Shown piece after piece: positions 1-10,853 of a DNA stretch of 64,000 bases. The first letter of the stretch is position 1. Each line of letters begins with the position of its first letter. The stretch spans positions 14,022,940-14,086,939 of the forward strand of contig CM067372.1 in the NCBI GenBank assembly GCA_034401795.1. Reading direction: 5' to 3'. The DNA is from Chaetoderma sp. LZ-2023a. Lineage: Eukaryota; Mollusca; Caudofoveata; Chaetodermatida; Chaetodermatidae. The notes beneath the pieces were generated by a model that ran no database searches, was not told where the DNA came from, and worked only from the letters and a program-made list of their open reading frames with translations. The translations under genes and the position numbers were made by a program.

Positions 1-1064
1 AAACATTTAACTGTCAATGATCAGTTGAACTGCAAATGGCTTCATCTTTCATACAAACATTTAACTGTCAATGATCAGATGAACCGCAAATGGCTTCATC
101 CTTCATACAAACATTTAACTGTCAATGATCAGATGAACCGCAAATAGCTTAATCCTTCATACAAACATTTAACTGTCAATGATCAGATGAACCGCAAATG
201 GCTGCATCATCCTTCATACAAACATTTAACTGTCAATGATCAGTTGAACTGCAAATGGCTTCATCTTTCATACAAACATTTAACTGTCAATGATCAGATG
301 AACCGCAAATGGCTTTATCCTTCATACAAACATTTAACTGTCAATGATCAGATGAACCGCAAATGGCTTCATCATCCGTCATACAAACATTTCACTGTCA
401 ATGATCAGATGAACCGCAAATGGCTTCATCCTTCATACAAACATTTCACTGTCAATGATCAGATGAACCGCAAATGGCTTCATCATCCTTCATACAAACA
501 TTTAACTGTCAATGATCAGATGAACCGCAAATGGCTTCATCATCCTTCATACAAACATTTCACTGTCAGTGATCAGATGAACCGCAAATGGCTTCATCCT
601 TCATACAAACATTTAACTGTCAATGATCAGATGAACCGCAAATGGCTTCATCCTTCATACAAACATTTCACTGTCAATGATCAGATGACCCGCAAATGGC
701 TTCATCATCCTTCAAACATTTAACTGTCAATGATCGATGAACCGCAAATGGCTTCATCCTTCATACAAACATTTCACTGTCATTGATCAGATGAACCGCA
801 AATGGCTTCATCCTTCATACAAACATTTAACTGTCAATGATCAGATGAACCGCAAATGGCTTCATCATCCTTCAAACATTTCACTGTCAATGATCGATGA
901 ACCGCAAATGGCTTCATCCTTCATACAAACATTTCACTGCCATTGATCAGATGAACCGCAAATGGCTTCATCCTTCATACAAACATTTAACTGTCAATGA
1001 TCAGATGAACCGCAAATGGCGTCATACAAACATTTCACTGTCAATGATCAGATGAACCAAATGG
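1..1064. repeat. 54-bp tandem array (minisatellite)
   Basis: About 20 head-to-tail units of 54 bp, some 57 bp with an extra CAT triplet, each containing GTCAATGATCAGATGAACCG. The array starts before the window and decays at about 1064. Because 54 and 57 are multiples of three, the plus strand stays open for up to 178 codons (187-723) as an 18-residue repeat. However, one unit carries an in-frame TAG near 146 and shorter units near 733 and 893 break the frame. I read this as noncoding satellite DNA. Confidence 0.95.
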
Positions 1065-2303
1065 CCTGAAGCATTGTAAAACAAATGAATATACCACTAT
1101 CTATAATTTCATAAAATCAAGAAATATGAATTGATCTTAAGTCTTACTACCGACAAATTGTAGGAAATGAAAATAAATTGTTAAATTATTGCACACTAAT
1201 TAATATGTCCAGGAATGTATCAAGTGTGTGCGTGCGTGTGTGTGCCTGCGTGCATGTGTGTGTATTCATGTCTTCAAAGGATTTCTGCCAACAATTGCTA
1301 TATACTAGTAGTATTCACTTCACTGCATTTATATTTGACTAAATTTAACTAACTGGTTAAATATTAACAATTTTATAACGCAATAGTTTTCAATCCATTT
1401 ACTCCTCACGAATAAATCCAAACTTTAATTAGCTACGCATCACGTGGTCCGCATGACGTCATTGTAGAGGAAGCGAAATTTGCCATTACCAGCTGATTAC
1501 AGCTGACAAGTTGACATTTGCTAACTTTCCTACCTTTTCTGCCCGTGTCTGCCTTATCGTTCTACAGAAAGGCAATGTCTGACGAAGAGTTTGTTACTTA
1601 TATCACACCATAGGATCAGTTAAACCCATAATAGACCCGATATTGACGTGAAAAGCGATGACGAGGCGGATTCAGAGGAGGATCTTTAAGACAGCAACAT
1701 CTTCCAGCAAATTTGTTGAAAAATAAACACCACTTAATCATTTAATTTAACTTAAAAATTTTGACAGAGTGGTAAGGGTTAAAGGGTCAATGCATCTCAT
1801 TTGCTATTGTCAATACTTATGTGGGCCAAATGGTGTTGGTTAATTAACATGCTTAAGTCAGATGGTTGCATGGTCCTCCTATGACCCAGTCTTGCATGAC
1901 ACGGTTAGTGTGGCATCAATTATTGTCAATAGTAAGTGTTCAACACTTCAGAACTTGTATAAAAGATTTTGACTGTTTGAATTTTTTGGGTGCCCATCTG
2001 GGATTTTTATGAAAAATGTAAATTCGTTTAAAATGCTACTCCTCATTAACTGCTGAGGTGAAAATCTATTCAGAATTTTGTTAGGTCAATGTTTTTCTGA
2101 AAACTTTCCGGACCCATTTAAAAACGGTACTCCTTAATCAATGGTCTGCTTTCAACAAAACTTGGGTAGAGTGATCCTATGAGGCTTCAACATATCAAAC
2201 GAGAATATTGATTATCATTGGTCTATTTTTGTGGCAATATGAGTTGATTGAAAGTTGTTAAGCCGTGCAATCTACACTCAAGTTACATGCATTTTCATAC
2301 TTA
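1065..2303. other. No gene seen; AT-rich spacer with TG microsatellite
   Basis: A degenerate (TG)n tract lies at about 1225-1263. Positions 1575-1689 hold a short acidic-looking reading (ATG, then MSDEEFVTYITP and a stop, then an acidic D/E/S-rich stretch ending in TAA at about 1689). This could be a relic of a transposase N-terminus, but it is too short to assign. Otherwise I see nothing coding. Confidence 0.5.
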
Positions 2304-2420
2304 TTAACCCTTTAACCCTCGAATTTGCTCAAGAAAACTTCAATTTTCTCATTAAAAATGTTGATTTGCATACCAAGAGAAGACTATTAGTGGTAAATTT
2401 TCAAAAAGGGTCATCTGAAT
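2304..2420. mobile_element. Partial TTAA-ended palindromic MITE (family 1)
   Basis: Begins TTAACCCTTTAACCCTCGA and contains the family-1 internal motifs (TTGCATACCAAGAGAAGACT, then GTGGTAAATTTTCAAAAA). Only one arm plus the centre remains; compare the complete copy at 35484-35725. Boundaries are approximate. Confidence 0.6.
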
Positions 2421-2549
2421 CTGGCCACTAAATTGACAATGTATTATGAAATTTCTTTAAAATTTAACTCATTTTAACCCAATATATGTATTAATTAGTG
2501 TATTGTTCTCATTGCCTCGTGATGAATAAATATACAAGATGCTGGTCAA

Positions 2550-2759
2550 ACAACCTTTCCATCATTAGCACTTCTGCAGTGGGCCTGATAAATGTCCATT
2601 TACAAATCAACAGAAGACTAATTTTGAAAATTTCCCACTGGAATGACTGGTTGGGTTACAAAACCAGTCACTCCAGTGGTACATTGAAAAAAATTCTCTT
2701 GGCGTCTTGGTCAGCAAATGAACGAACCGGTACATTGTTTAAAGCTCAGTTTGCTCACC

Positions 2760-2760
<1 letters not shown>
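2550..2760. mobile_element. Palindromic MITE, family 1
   Basis: Two inverted arms meet in a loop near 2660. The left arm carries AATTTCCCACTGGAATGACT and the right arm CAGTCACTCCAGTGGTACAT. The outer parts show the family motifs for 'AATGTCCATTTGCAGACCAA', diverged. It is followed directly by an AT microsatellite, a common site of MITE-end decay. Confidence 0.65.

Positions 2761-2763
<3 letters not shown>

Positions 2764-2802
<39 letters not shown>
2764..2802. repeat. (AT)n microsatellite
   Basis: About 19 uninterrupted TA dinucleotides lie between two family-1 palindromes that share the flanking word GCTCACCCCAATATAT. Confidence 0.95.
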
Positions 2803-2805
<3 letters not shown>

Positions 2806-3012
2806 GCCTTCTCTCATGTCTGTAGTTGTCTTTATAATGTCCATTTGCAGACCAACTAAAGACTATTTAAAAAAATTTACCATTGGAATGACAGGTTAGA
2901 TTACCAAACTAGTCGTTCCAGTGGTAAATTTTCAAACAATATTCTTTTGGAGTCTTTGTCAGAAAATGGACATAACGATACACTGTTTAAAGCTCAGTTC
3001 GCTCACCCCAAT
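2803..3012. mobile_element. Palindromic MITE, family 1 (second of a pair)
   Basis: Contains AATGTCCATTTGCAGACCAA at about 2837, then the inverted arms TTTACCATTGGAATGACAGG and CGTTCCAGTGGTAAATTTTC. It ends in the same GTTTAAAGCTCAGTT...GCTCACCCC word as the preceding copy, so the pair probably arose by local duplication. Confidence 0.65.
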
Positions 3013-3055
3013 ATATATTGTTCTCAATGGTGTGAATAAATTGTATAAAAAGATA

Positions 3056-3320
3056 TTACAATAACAATAATAATGATGGTGACAATGAAGGTGATGATGA
3101 GAGTAAAGCTCTGTCAAGTGGGTGGCAATGATGATGATAAGAACGATGGCAGTGACAATGATTGTGATGACCGTATCTTACTAGGATGATGACTGACAAT
3201 GATGGTGATGACAGTACCAATGACAAGTGACATGATGAGAGTAACAATTATGGCGCTTACAATGTTGATTGTGACTGATAATGATGGCAGTAAAAATTCT
3301 GGATGAGATAATGGTGGGAG
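3056..3320. repeat. GAT/GACAAT-rich low-complexity tract
   Basis: Imperfect triplet and hexanucleotide repeats (GATGAT, GTGACAATGATGGTGATGAC). Open frames of 63-70 codons on the minus strand are composition artefacts rich in Ser, His and Leu. Confidence 0.85.
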
Positions 3321-3404
3321 TACCAATAATAGAGGGATACATTTCTAGCCTGTGTTGGAATCGATTGAACCCTGAATTCCCAGAATACCATTATCAAGGT
3401 AACC

Positions 3405-3640
3405 TGATGAATATTTAGAAACTAATTTGACAGAGTGCTGTTGTTGCCATAGTCAAATTAGTTTCAAAATTTTCAATCGAATCGTCAGAATGATTATTAA
3501 GTAGTACATCCATCAAAGACACAATTTGTACACTTGACAGACTATTCCAGTTTCATGGCGGAGAATTTCTCTCAATTATGGATGTGACATCAGCCTACAT
3601 GTGATGTCTGATGTAGTTAATTATGACACCATATACTTGA
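3405..3640. mobile_element. Palindromic dispersed element, family 2
   Basis: An inverted pair, GAAACTAATTTGAC and GTCAAATTAGTTTC, surrounds a short loop. The downstream ~150 bp (AGTAGTACATCC, GTGACATCAGCCTACATGTG) is also found after the family-2 copy near 35010-35150. The dispersed unit is therefore longer than the palindrome itself. Confidence 0.65.
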
Positions 3641-3654
3641 GCGACAGATCAGTC

Positions 3655-3870
3655 ATCCCCAATAATGGTGATAATGATGGCACTAACAATGGTGACAGTG
3701 ACAATCATGGCGATCATGATGACAGTAATAATGTTATGGTGACCATGATTGCAGTAACATTGATAAAACTAGCAAAGATGGCAGACAATGATAGCAATAA
3801 TGATGGTGATTACGATGGTTACAAATTTATGCTGACCATGATGACAGCAACAATGATGATGCAGACCCTA
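3655..3870. repeat. GAT-rich low-complexity tract
   Basis: Imperfect AATGATGGTGAT-type repeats. A 96-codon open frame across it (3601-3891) is rich in Asp and Asn purely from composition. Confidence 0.8.
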
Positions 3871-3889
3871 AAATTAGACAAATTTGGGT

Positions 3890-4165
3890 AGCCTAAAAAA
3901 TAGGTTACCATATTTTCAGCCCAGATAATCTATTCCTCTGGGTCACTTCAGAGGCCATCTTGGCCCGGACTGGAGTAGATTATCGCTTCAACGACATCAC
4001 TACATGTATTGCAATCTTAGGTCAATCATGCAGGCAAACTGTTGAATATTTTGAAAATAGTTTGACTGGAAGTCATTGCTGTGTAAGGCAGCAATGATTT
4101 CCAGTCAAATTATTTTCAACTTTTTCAACAGAATATAATTTGAGATATTATGCATCAGAAAAATT
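3890..4165. mobile_element. Dispersed element, family 2 (long copy)
   Basis: The core 4038-4134 is a palindrome: CTGTTGAATATTTTGAAAAT on the left, ATTATTTTCAACTTTTTCAA on the right, with TTTGACTGGAA and TTCCAGTCAAA facing. Sequence on both sides (GGGTAGCCT...GGTCAATCATGCAGG before; ATTATGCATCAGAAA after) recurs around the copy at 39720-39970, giving a unit of about 250-280 bp. Confidence 0.7.
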
Positions 4166-5097
4166 CTTATATCTGGTATGTAGGCCTACGTGTTAATGTA
4201 GATTGTAGTTTTATTATCAGTATTATCAGCATGGTAACAAATATAAAGAAACAAGATGACACAATCCACCGAGGCAATAACAAGTCAATGTCTTACTTAC
4301 GCCTCGTCGATGATGATAATGATAATTTATTTTATATGGCATGGTTTCTTTGTCCGTTTTAGCCACGAAAATCGTCGGGATAGCATCTTGTCTTGAACCT
4401 GCGTATGGCTCCAGTATATCTATATTTCAGTAATCGTAGTTAGACAAATGTGTAGCGACTTCTCAGGTCATGTTCGGACTAAGTTTCGAGCTTTCTCTTT
4501 GTAAACAACAGAAATTACCTCCCCTAATATGCTGTAATCCACACTCTGTACAGATTCGTCCGTTAGAAAACAAAATAAGCAAATGGCTGACTGAACCTTT
4601 CAATCTGTTTAAGCATCCATATGCAGCAGAGTATGCCACTAACCATTCATATTTCAACAAAACTGATTAAGGAAATAGTTATTTATAAATTCATAAACAA
4701 CACCGACCATTTCACGTACGAAATCTGCCTCTACTATGACATCACTGCCGGAAATTAACGAGAATTAACGCAAAATATGCATATTTAAAACGGTATGGCG
4801 TATCACAAAATAACCAAGAAATATTTAATATTACGAACATTTTTATCAATGATGATGTATTTTTTCTTTATAAATAGTTTAAATAAATATAAGGAGCCAC
4901 TAACACAAGGGATAGCAGCTTGTTGGCAGAAATCCTTAAAAAATATATTAATTACTATTAGATTCTCTATAAAATTAACAAAATATACATTAACAAAATG
5001 ATAAAGATGATGATTTGGTGAGAAAAGATATTTACACCATCAATACACCTCAGAAATACTAGCTTAAAATTGTCCAAAGATAAATGAAATGTACTAT
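4166..5097. other. No gene assigned
   Basis: Open frames of 65-70 codons exist on both strands (4463-4670, 4795-5001) but show no recognisable domain, codon bias or splice context. 4366-4560 is less AT-rich and contains several CpGs. I cannot support a function. Confidence 0.4.
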
Positions 5098-5185
5098 TTA
5101 ATATTTTGAACATTAATGGATTGGAACACATTGCTGAGTAAGGCAACACTGTCTTCCAATCCAATTATGTTCAAAATATTCAAGA
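5098..5185. mobile_element. Palindromic dispersed element, family 2
   Basis: AATATTTTGAACATTAATGG on the left pairs with a diverged ATTATGTTCAAAATATT on the right around a loop with AACACATTGCTGAG. Same core layout as 4038-4134. Confidence 0.6.
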
Positions 5186-5262
5186 GGATTTCTTAATAAC
5201 TAAATGTTTCTGTTGTTGTTTTGGAAACATTTTTTAGCTGTTCTGTAATACTAAGAGGTTAT

Positions 5263-5605
5263 GTTAACCTTTAATGGCTAAATTTGGTCAACGAAAGCAA
5301 AATATTTGCTCATTGAATGTCCGTTTTCAGGCCGAGACTATTTTTGAAAATTTACTACTGGAATGCCTGGCTCAGTTATCAAGCCAGCCAAAAAAGGCTT
5401 CTGCAGTGGTCTTGAGAAATTCCCATTTGCAGACCAAGACTATTTTCAAAAAATTACCACAGGAAATTGCCGCTGGCTCGATAACAGAGCCAGTCATTCC
5501 AGTGGTAAATTTTCAAAAAAGGTCTCATGGTCAGCGAATGCAGTTTTTTATGAGAAAATTGAATCTTTTAAAACAAATTCGAGGGTCTCATTGTTTAATT
5601 ACATG
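5263..5605. mobile_element. Family-1 MITE, nested or duplicated
   Basis: Starts at GTTAACCTTTAATGGCTAAA and contains two successive family-1 centres: TTTACTACTGGAATGCCTGG near 5355, and CATTCCAGTGGTAAATTTTC near 5497. Between them are the inner arm words AAGGCTTCTGCAGTGGTC and CCATTTGCAGACCAAGACTA. This looks like one copy inserted into, or duplicated within, another. The 116-137-codon open frames over it are incidental. Confidence 0.6.
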
Positions 5606-5759
5606 GTTAAAGGCATTTTATCACAACCAATCTCATCTGAACAACATTTATGGCACATATATTACACAAATACAATTTGGAACATAATTATAGATTTACA
5701 GGAATGCCAATAAAGGATAAACAGTCAAATTAACACTATATGGCATGATGTAATACTGT

Positions 5760-6818
5760 TGCTGGGTTCTCTCAGCTGATAGGGAGCGTTCTCTCAGCTG
5801 ATAGGAAGCGTTCTCTCAGCTGATAGGGAGCATTCTCTCAGCTGATAGGGTGTGTTCTCTCAGCTGATAGGGAGCGTTCTCTCAGCTGATAGGGAGCATT
5901 CTCTCAGCTGATAGGGAGAATTCTCTCAGCTGATAGGGTGTTCTCTCAGCTGATAGGGAGCGTTCTCTCAGCTGATAGGGTGTGTTCTCTCAGCTGATAG
6001 GGAGCATTCTCTCAGCTGATAGGGTGTGTTCTCTCAGCTGATAGGGAGCATTCTCTCAGCTGATAGGGAGCATTCTCTCAGCTGATAGGGAGAATTCTCT
6101 CAGCTGATAGGGTGTTCTCTCGGCTGATAGGGAGCGTTCTCTCAGCTGATAGGGTGTGTTCTCTCAGCTGATAGGGAGCATTCTCTCAGCTGATAGGGTG
6201 TGTTTTCTCAGCTGATAGGGAGCGTTCTCTCAGCTGATAGGGTGTGTTCTCTCAGCTGATAGGGAGAATTCTCTCAGCTGATAGGGTGTGTTCTCTCGCT
6301 AATAGGGAGCGTTCTCAGCTAATATGGAGTTCTCTCAGCCTAATAGGGAGCATTCTTTCAGCTGATAGGGAGCGTTCTTTCAGCTGATAGGGAGAGTTCT
6401 CTCGGCTAATAGGGAGCATTCTCTCAGTTAATAGGGAGTGTTCTTTCAGCTAACAGGAGCGTTCTCTCAGCTAATAAGGAGTGTTCTTTCAGCTGATAGG
6501 GCACATTCTCTCAGCTGATAAGGAGCATTCTTTCAGCTGATAGGAAGCGTTCTTTCAGCTGATAGGGGTGAGTTCTCTCAGCTAATAGAGAGCATTCTTT
6601 CAGCTGATAGGGCACGTTCTCTCAGCTAATAGAGAGCATTCTCTCAGCTAATAGGGAGCGTTCTCTCAGCTAATAGGGAGCGTTCTCTCAGCTAATAGGG
6701 AGCATTCTCAGCTAATAGGGCACATTTTTCCAGCTAATAGGAGCGTTCTCTCAGCTAATAGGGAGTGTTCTTTCAGCTGATAGGGAGTGTTCTTTCAGCT
6801 GATAGGGAGTGTTCTTTC
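5760..6818. repeat. 22-bp tandem array
   Basis: About 48 units of roughly 22 bp, each with the word TTCTCTCAGCTGATAGGG followed by a variable four bases (AGCG, AGCA, TGTG, AGAA). The left two-thirds is homogeneous. From about 6300 the units diverge to CAGCTAATAGGG and indels accumulate, as expected for the older edge of a minisatellite. Confidence 0.95.
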
Positions 6819-7244
6819 ATTCAAGATGGTTCTTTGGGCCGAGTGCAAGCTCCCACTCAAGTTTCCTGACGATTCCACAACTATAACCGACAAGTTATGG
6901 TGTTGTGCGCACACACACACACACGGTTATTAAACAATCACAAATGTCAGCATTTCATAATGACAGATAATCAGTTTATGCAAATGATATCTTGTGGAAA
7001 TGACAGCAGACAGACAACTAACTGCCTTCCATCTAGAATACATAGTACAGCATTGATCATCATACCACAACCTGATCCAGAGACCACCTACCATTTGGGG
7101 CAAAAACACCTGTGCTGTGCTGTAAGGTGTCTGACTGGAAAGACCACCCGTCTTCGAGAGCCTGTATCTTCTGCTCACATAAAACATTACATGTCAGCTG
7201 ACCCCACATCAATTATTTATGTCAGATGACGTCACATCGATTAT
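6819..7244. other. No gene seen; short CA microsatellite
   Basis: A (CA)n tract at about 6906-6922. Overlapping 85- and 110-codon open frames on opposite strands (6897-7229) have no recognisable domain. Confidence 0.45.
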
Positions 7245-7480
7245 TTAATCATCAAATTTGTTCAAGAACATTTAAATTTCCCGTTACATGTCGTAGAAAA
7301 TGTTCAAGACAAGATTAATCTTTAAAAATTTAACACTGGAACGACTGGCTCAGTTATCCAGCCAGTCATTGCAGTCGTAAACTTAAAAAAATTGTCTTAT
7401 TCTGAAAATGTACATTTCTCCAGATCAGTGCAGAGGCTGTTTTTGCTGGCTTGAATGTTAAAGGATTAAGGCATCCATGT
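7245..7480. mobile_element. Palindromic MITE, family 1
   Basis: The left flank TCAAATTTGTTCAAGAACAT matches the inner edge of the family-1 end. The centre has TTTAACACTGGAACGACTGG facing CCAGTCATTGCAGTCGTAAA. The right end finishes near GTTAAAGGATTAA. The arms have diverged, so the copy is old. Confidence 0.6.
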
Positions 7481-8024
7481 GTATTTAGTGAGTCGTCTGA
7501 GTCTACACCAGGTGGTGACATAACACATGTGTGTGAGGGTAATCACAACTTCATGACACATATTCTATAGGTCAATCACTTTTCACATGAATCTCTGACT
7601 TACACACATTTCTACCTGTTCTACAGAGCTGAGTATTATCATGATGTTTCTTTATGGCTAGTGTCAGACCGATTGTTTTAATAAAATGTTACTGAAGTTT
7701 ATTGTTGCCTAATAAACAGTGTGTTCTGTATTCGTGCTATTTCATGGGTAGATCCAGTGTTTTAACTTGATTGACAAAAGGGCTGGGTCAAGAGGTAGCT
7801 TAAGACATCTGGGATGTTTTGATGTAAAATTAGGGCATTTGTCATCAAAATTAAATAAAATGAGTTTTAGGGCAGGGTGGAGCACCCTTATGTTAACCTT
7901 CAATGGCTAAATTTGGTCAAGAAAAGCAAAAAGCATCACGGTAAAACACTAGATCTCCATGAAAAGCCAGGCTTTTAATGTGCTAGTGTACAAATCAATG
8001 AGTTATAACATAATCATTATCATC
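7481..8024. other. No gene seen; family-1 fragment
   Basis: 7892-7935 (GTTAACCTTCAATGGCTAAA onward) is an end fragment of family 1, closely matching 5264-5300. The rest shows nothing recognisable. Confidence 0.5.
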
Positions 8025-8673
8025 ACTATTATGATAATTAGTGACTGCTGATGTGACATGCCTGGTCACAAAACACAGTTATAAACACTATTATGATAAT
8101 TAGTGACTGCTGATGTGACATGCCTGGTCACAAAACATGGTTATAAACACTATTTATGATAATTAGTGACTGCTGATGTGACATGCCTGGTCACAAAACA
8201 TGGTTATAAACCCTATTATGAAAAAAACCGGTTATAAACACTATTATGATAATTAGTGACTGCTGATGTGACATGCCTGGTCACAAAACATGGTTATAAA
8301 CACTATTATGACAATTAGTGACTGCTGATGTGACATGCCTGGTCACAAAACATGGTTATAAACACTATTATGATAATTAGTGACTGCTGATGTGACATGC
8401 CTGGTCACAAAACATGGTTATAAACACTATTATGATAATTAGTGACTGCTGATGTGACATGCCTGGTCACAAAACATGGTTATAAACACTATTATGATAA
8501 TTAGTGACTGCTGATGTGACATGCCTGGTCACAAAACATGGTTATAAACACTATTATGACAATTAGTGACTGCTGATGTGACATGCCTGGTCACAAAACA
8601 TGGTTATAAACACTATTATGATAATTAGTGACTGCTGATGTGACATGCCTGGTCACAAAACATGGTTATAAAC
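8025..8673. repeat. 62-bp tandem array
   Basis: About ten units of 62 bp containing GTGACTGCTGATGTGACATG and CCTGGTCACAAAACATGG. Most units are near-identical. One short aberrant unit sits at about 8210-8240. No open reading frame spans it. Confidence 0.95.
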
Positions 8674-8744
8674 AATATCACATCTATTAATCCTTTAGTC
8701 CATGAAATTCCAGGGGCTCAATTTCAAGACAGCTATATATGGAA

Positions 8745-8842
8745 GCTGTTGAATATTTTGAAACTAATGTGACTGGAACCTGTTGCTGCCATAGGCACGA
8801 GCAGCTCCCAGTTAAATTAGTTTCAAATTATTACACAGGATA
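8745..8842. mobile_element. Palindromic dispersed element, family 2
   Basis: CTGTTGAATATTTTGAAACT and ACTGGAACCTGTTGCTGCC are followed by the inverted CCCAGTTAAATTAGTTTC. Same orientation and spacing as the other family-2 cores. Confidence 0.7.
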
Positions 8843-8944
8843 TACACCACATCATAAAGCAATTGTCATCTCTGCTCTATAAGGGTTAGTGTGACAGTAT
8901 TATTGTAAGGAATGACTCAGTAAGTAGCGACGTACTCAATAGTT

Positions 8945-9140
8945 ATGGGTGTCCGTAACAATTTAAATATGTGCTTATTGAATGACTTTTGCAGACCAAG
9001 AGAAAACTATTTTTGAAAATTTACCGTGGTCATTCCATGGGTAAATTGTCAAAAAGTCTTCACTTGTCCTGCAAATGGACATTCGTCAAGACCAAAGCAG
9101 AGGCTTGTTTTGGGCGAACTTAGCAGTAACATGATTAATT
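8945..9140. mobile_element. Diverged MITE, family 1
   Basis: TTTGCAGACCAAGAGAAAAC, then TTTTTGAAAATTTACC facing GGTAAATTGTCAAAAAG. The outer right arm reads CTGCAAATGGACATTCGTCA. The centre is shortened compared with 35484-35725. Confidence 0.6.
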
Positions 9141-9189
9141 GAAGACCAAGGTGTATATGTAGAGTAAAATCTGTGTTAAGTGACCACCT

Positions 9190-9275
9190 TATGGAGCACA
9201 AGTAGTCACTAGAGACAGCTGGTCAATATAGACAGGTGGTCACTATAGACAGGTGGTCAGTATAGGCAGGTGCTC
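9190..9275. repeat. Short tandem repeat GACAGGTGGTCACTATA
   Basis: Three to four imperfect 17-bp units (GGTCACTATAGACAGGT). No function inferred. Confidence 0.8.
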
Positions 9276-9797
9276 TCATTACACAGGTGACTTGCTCTCA
9301 TGGGATGATTTAAAGCCAGAATTTGACAGGTGGTGCTTTAAGTATATGTCTTACTGAACCACCCACATCTGCCTCCAAAAGGCAGGCATTGCCTAGCAGG
9401 TCTGACTAGCTGATTACATAAATACTGAGGTCTGTATCGCTATAGTCATGTTTTAGGCGTGCCACAAGTGTAATCAAGGTGTTTATCTAAATTTAACTAC
9501 AGGAAAATGATACATTACATTTTAAACATGTGACATGTTTTATTACGTTATTGTATAACAGTACTGGGCTTATAAACAATGGCTTCATTGTGTTGGGTCA
9601 CATAATCAATCCCTTCCAAAGTCTATACCAGTCTGTAACAACATGATCTTCATTGTATGGTCAGGTCTAAATGCTGATTTTCTCACAAATGAAATGTTCG
9701 CAGAAATTTAGTCACAGACGCCGTTCCTGGCTATGTGGCAGCAGCCTGTAATAATATCATTATGACATAGGCTTGTATTTGTCGTAGCAACATTGTC
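9276..9797. other. No gene seen downstream of GGA
   Basis: Lies 3' of the GGA polyadenylation candidate. No repeat family or open frame of note. TTTATT occurs again near 9538, a possible alternative minus-strand polyadenylation signal. Confidence 0.4.
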
Positions 9798-9803
9798 TTT
9801 ATT
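9798..9803 (-). promoter_or_regulatory. Candidate polyadenylation signal of GGA
   Basis: Reads AATAAA on the minus strand, about 165 nt past the GGA stop codon at 9969-9971. The position suits a short 3'UTR. A second candidate lies near 9538. Confidence 0.5.
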
Positions 9804-9968
9804 GTACATTCAGGTATCCGCGACATCAGCACATATCCACGACACAGGTACGGCCGCGTCTCTGATCACAAACTATTGCGTTGTATCTCGGAGACGATTC
9901 CGTTCTGTACTGACCACTGTTAACGCGATACAATCACGCCTAGCTTTCTCACTCTTCTCTGTAAGTGT

Positions 9969-10061
9969 TCACAAATCCGGGAAATTAAACACCTCACCGA
10001 CATCTGTACAACTTTCCTCATCCAGTGTGTAACTGATTCTAAACTTCAAACAAATCTTCTC
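9969..10061 (-). CDS. GGA: GGA terminal exon (last GAE strands and stop)
   Basis: Minus-strand acceptor TTCTTTATTCCCAG, then 30 codons and TGA. The peptide begins EKICLKFRISYTLDEE and ends GEVFNFPDL. This matches the last beta strands of GGA ears, which typically read EKVRLRYKLTF then an MGDVDQFPP-like tail; the typical form is from memory. The exon starts in phase 0, as required by the exon ending at 34367. It has only about 93 coding bases and sits 24 kb from the preceding exon, which is why open-frame scans miss it. The polyadenylation candidate at 9798-9803 follows. Confidence 0.85.
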   Translation of the reverse strand, partial: EKICLKFRISYTLDEESCTDVGEVFNFPDL

Positions 10062-10292
10062 CTGGGAATAAAGAACAATTGACAGTCTATTAGGGCTTAG
10101 TCAGTATTCAACACGTTGTTCATGTAAACCTGTGCTAGCATTATTAGGCTGTGTTCTCACTAGAGTTAATAGGGAAGTATGGTGTTAATTTCAGTGATGC
10201 GTTATTCCTGATTAATATCTCTAGTGCGAACACGGCCCTAGTCTGTTAATAATAATAATAACAGGAATACAGGATACAATGGTATAAATAAC

Positions 10293-10514
10293 TTAAACCT
10301 TCAATAGTCAAGCCGCCCAAAAATGCTCCCCGCAATCATCTAGAGGAATGTCCATTTGCAGGACGGAAGAGAAATATTTTTGAAATTTTACCACTGGAAT
10401 GACTGGCTCGATCATTGAACCAGTCAGTCCACTCCCCTCTCTTGGCACATAAATGAACGTTCATTAAGCAAATATGTTAATTTTCTAGACAAATTTTGAC
10501 CATTAAAGAGTTAA
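10293..10514. mobile_element. Palindromic MITE, family 1, in the last GGA intron
   Basis: Bounded by TTAA at 10293-10296 and 10511-10514. Internal words are AATGTCCATTTGCAGGACGG and TTTACCACTGGAATGACTGG, then a shortened facing arm. A further TTAACCCTTTCACCC word, the consensus end, sits at 10547, so another family-1 end may abut it. Confidence 0.65.
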
Positions 10515-10853
10515 ACTAACTAGATTTTAGACAAAGTTTCACACATTAACCCTTTCACCCAGCAAAAGTATATGACTGGTAGCCATTGATGTAATTATTC
10601 AAATGTTTTCTTGTATATGGTTGCTTTGAAAATGATTTATAGGGAATTCGTTAGTGAAAAGCTTAATTTGTCTACTGGAAGAGATTTAGTCTAAAAACAT
10701 ACATCCCATATACACGCATATACATGTATGTATACAAATACAAATTTATTTAATCCAATTTAATAATTATTATACATTCATCATCATCATCTAGTTAGCC
10801 AAAGTCGTGTTGAGTCATTGGAATCTTCCTGTCCACGCAGACTATGTTTATAA
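10515..10853. other. Intronic spacer, no feature beyond one TTAACCCTTTCACCC end
   Basis: AT-rich sequence with a short CATCATCATC run at about 10781. No coding signal. Confidence 0.4.

Noticed and set aside
187-946. 178- and 69-codon frames in the 54-bp array as a repeat protein
   Set aside because: Internal stop and frame breaks in neighbouring units, and no domain. Kept only as a low-interest finding.
4463-4670. 65-66-codon frames on both strands as a small gene or a first exon
   Set aside because: No domain, no splice context and no supporting neighbour. The modest CpG content alone does not support a promoter.
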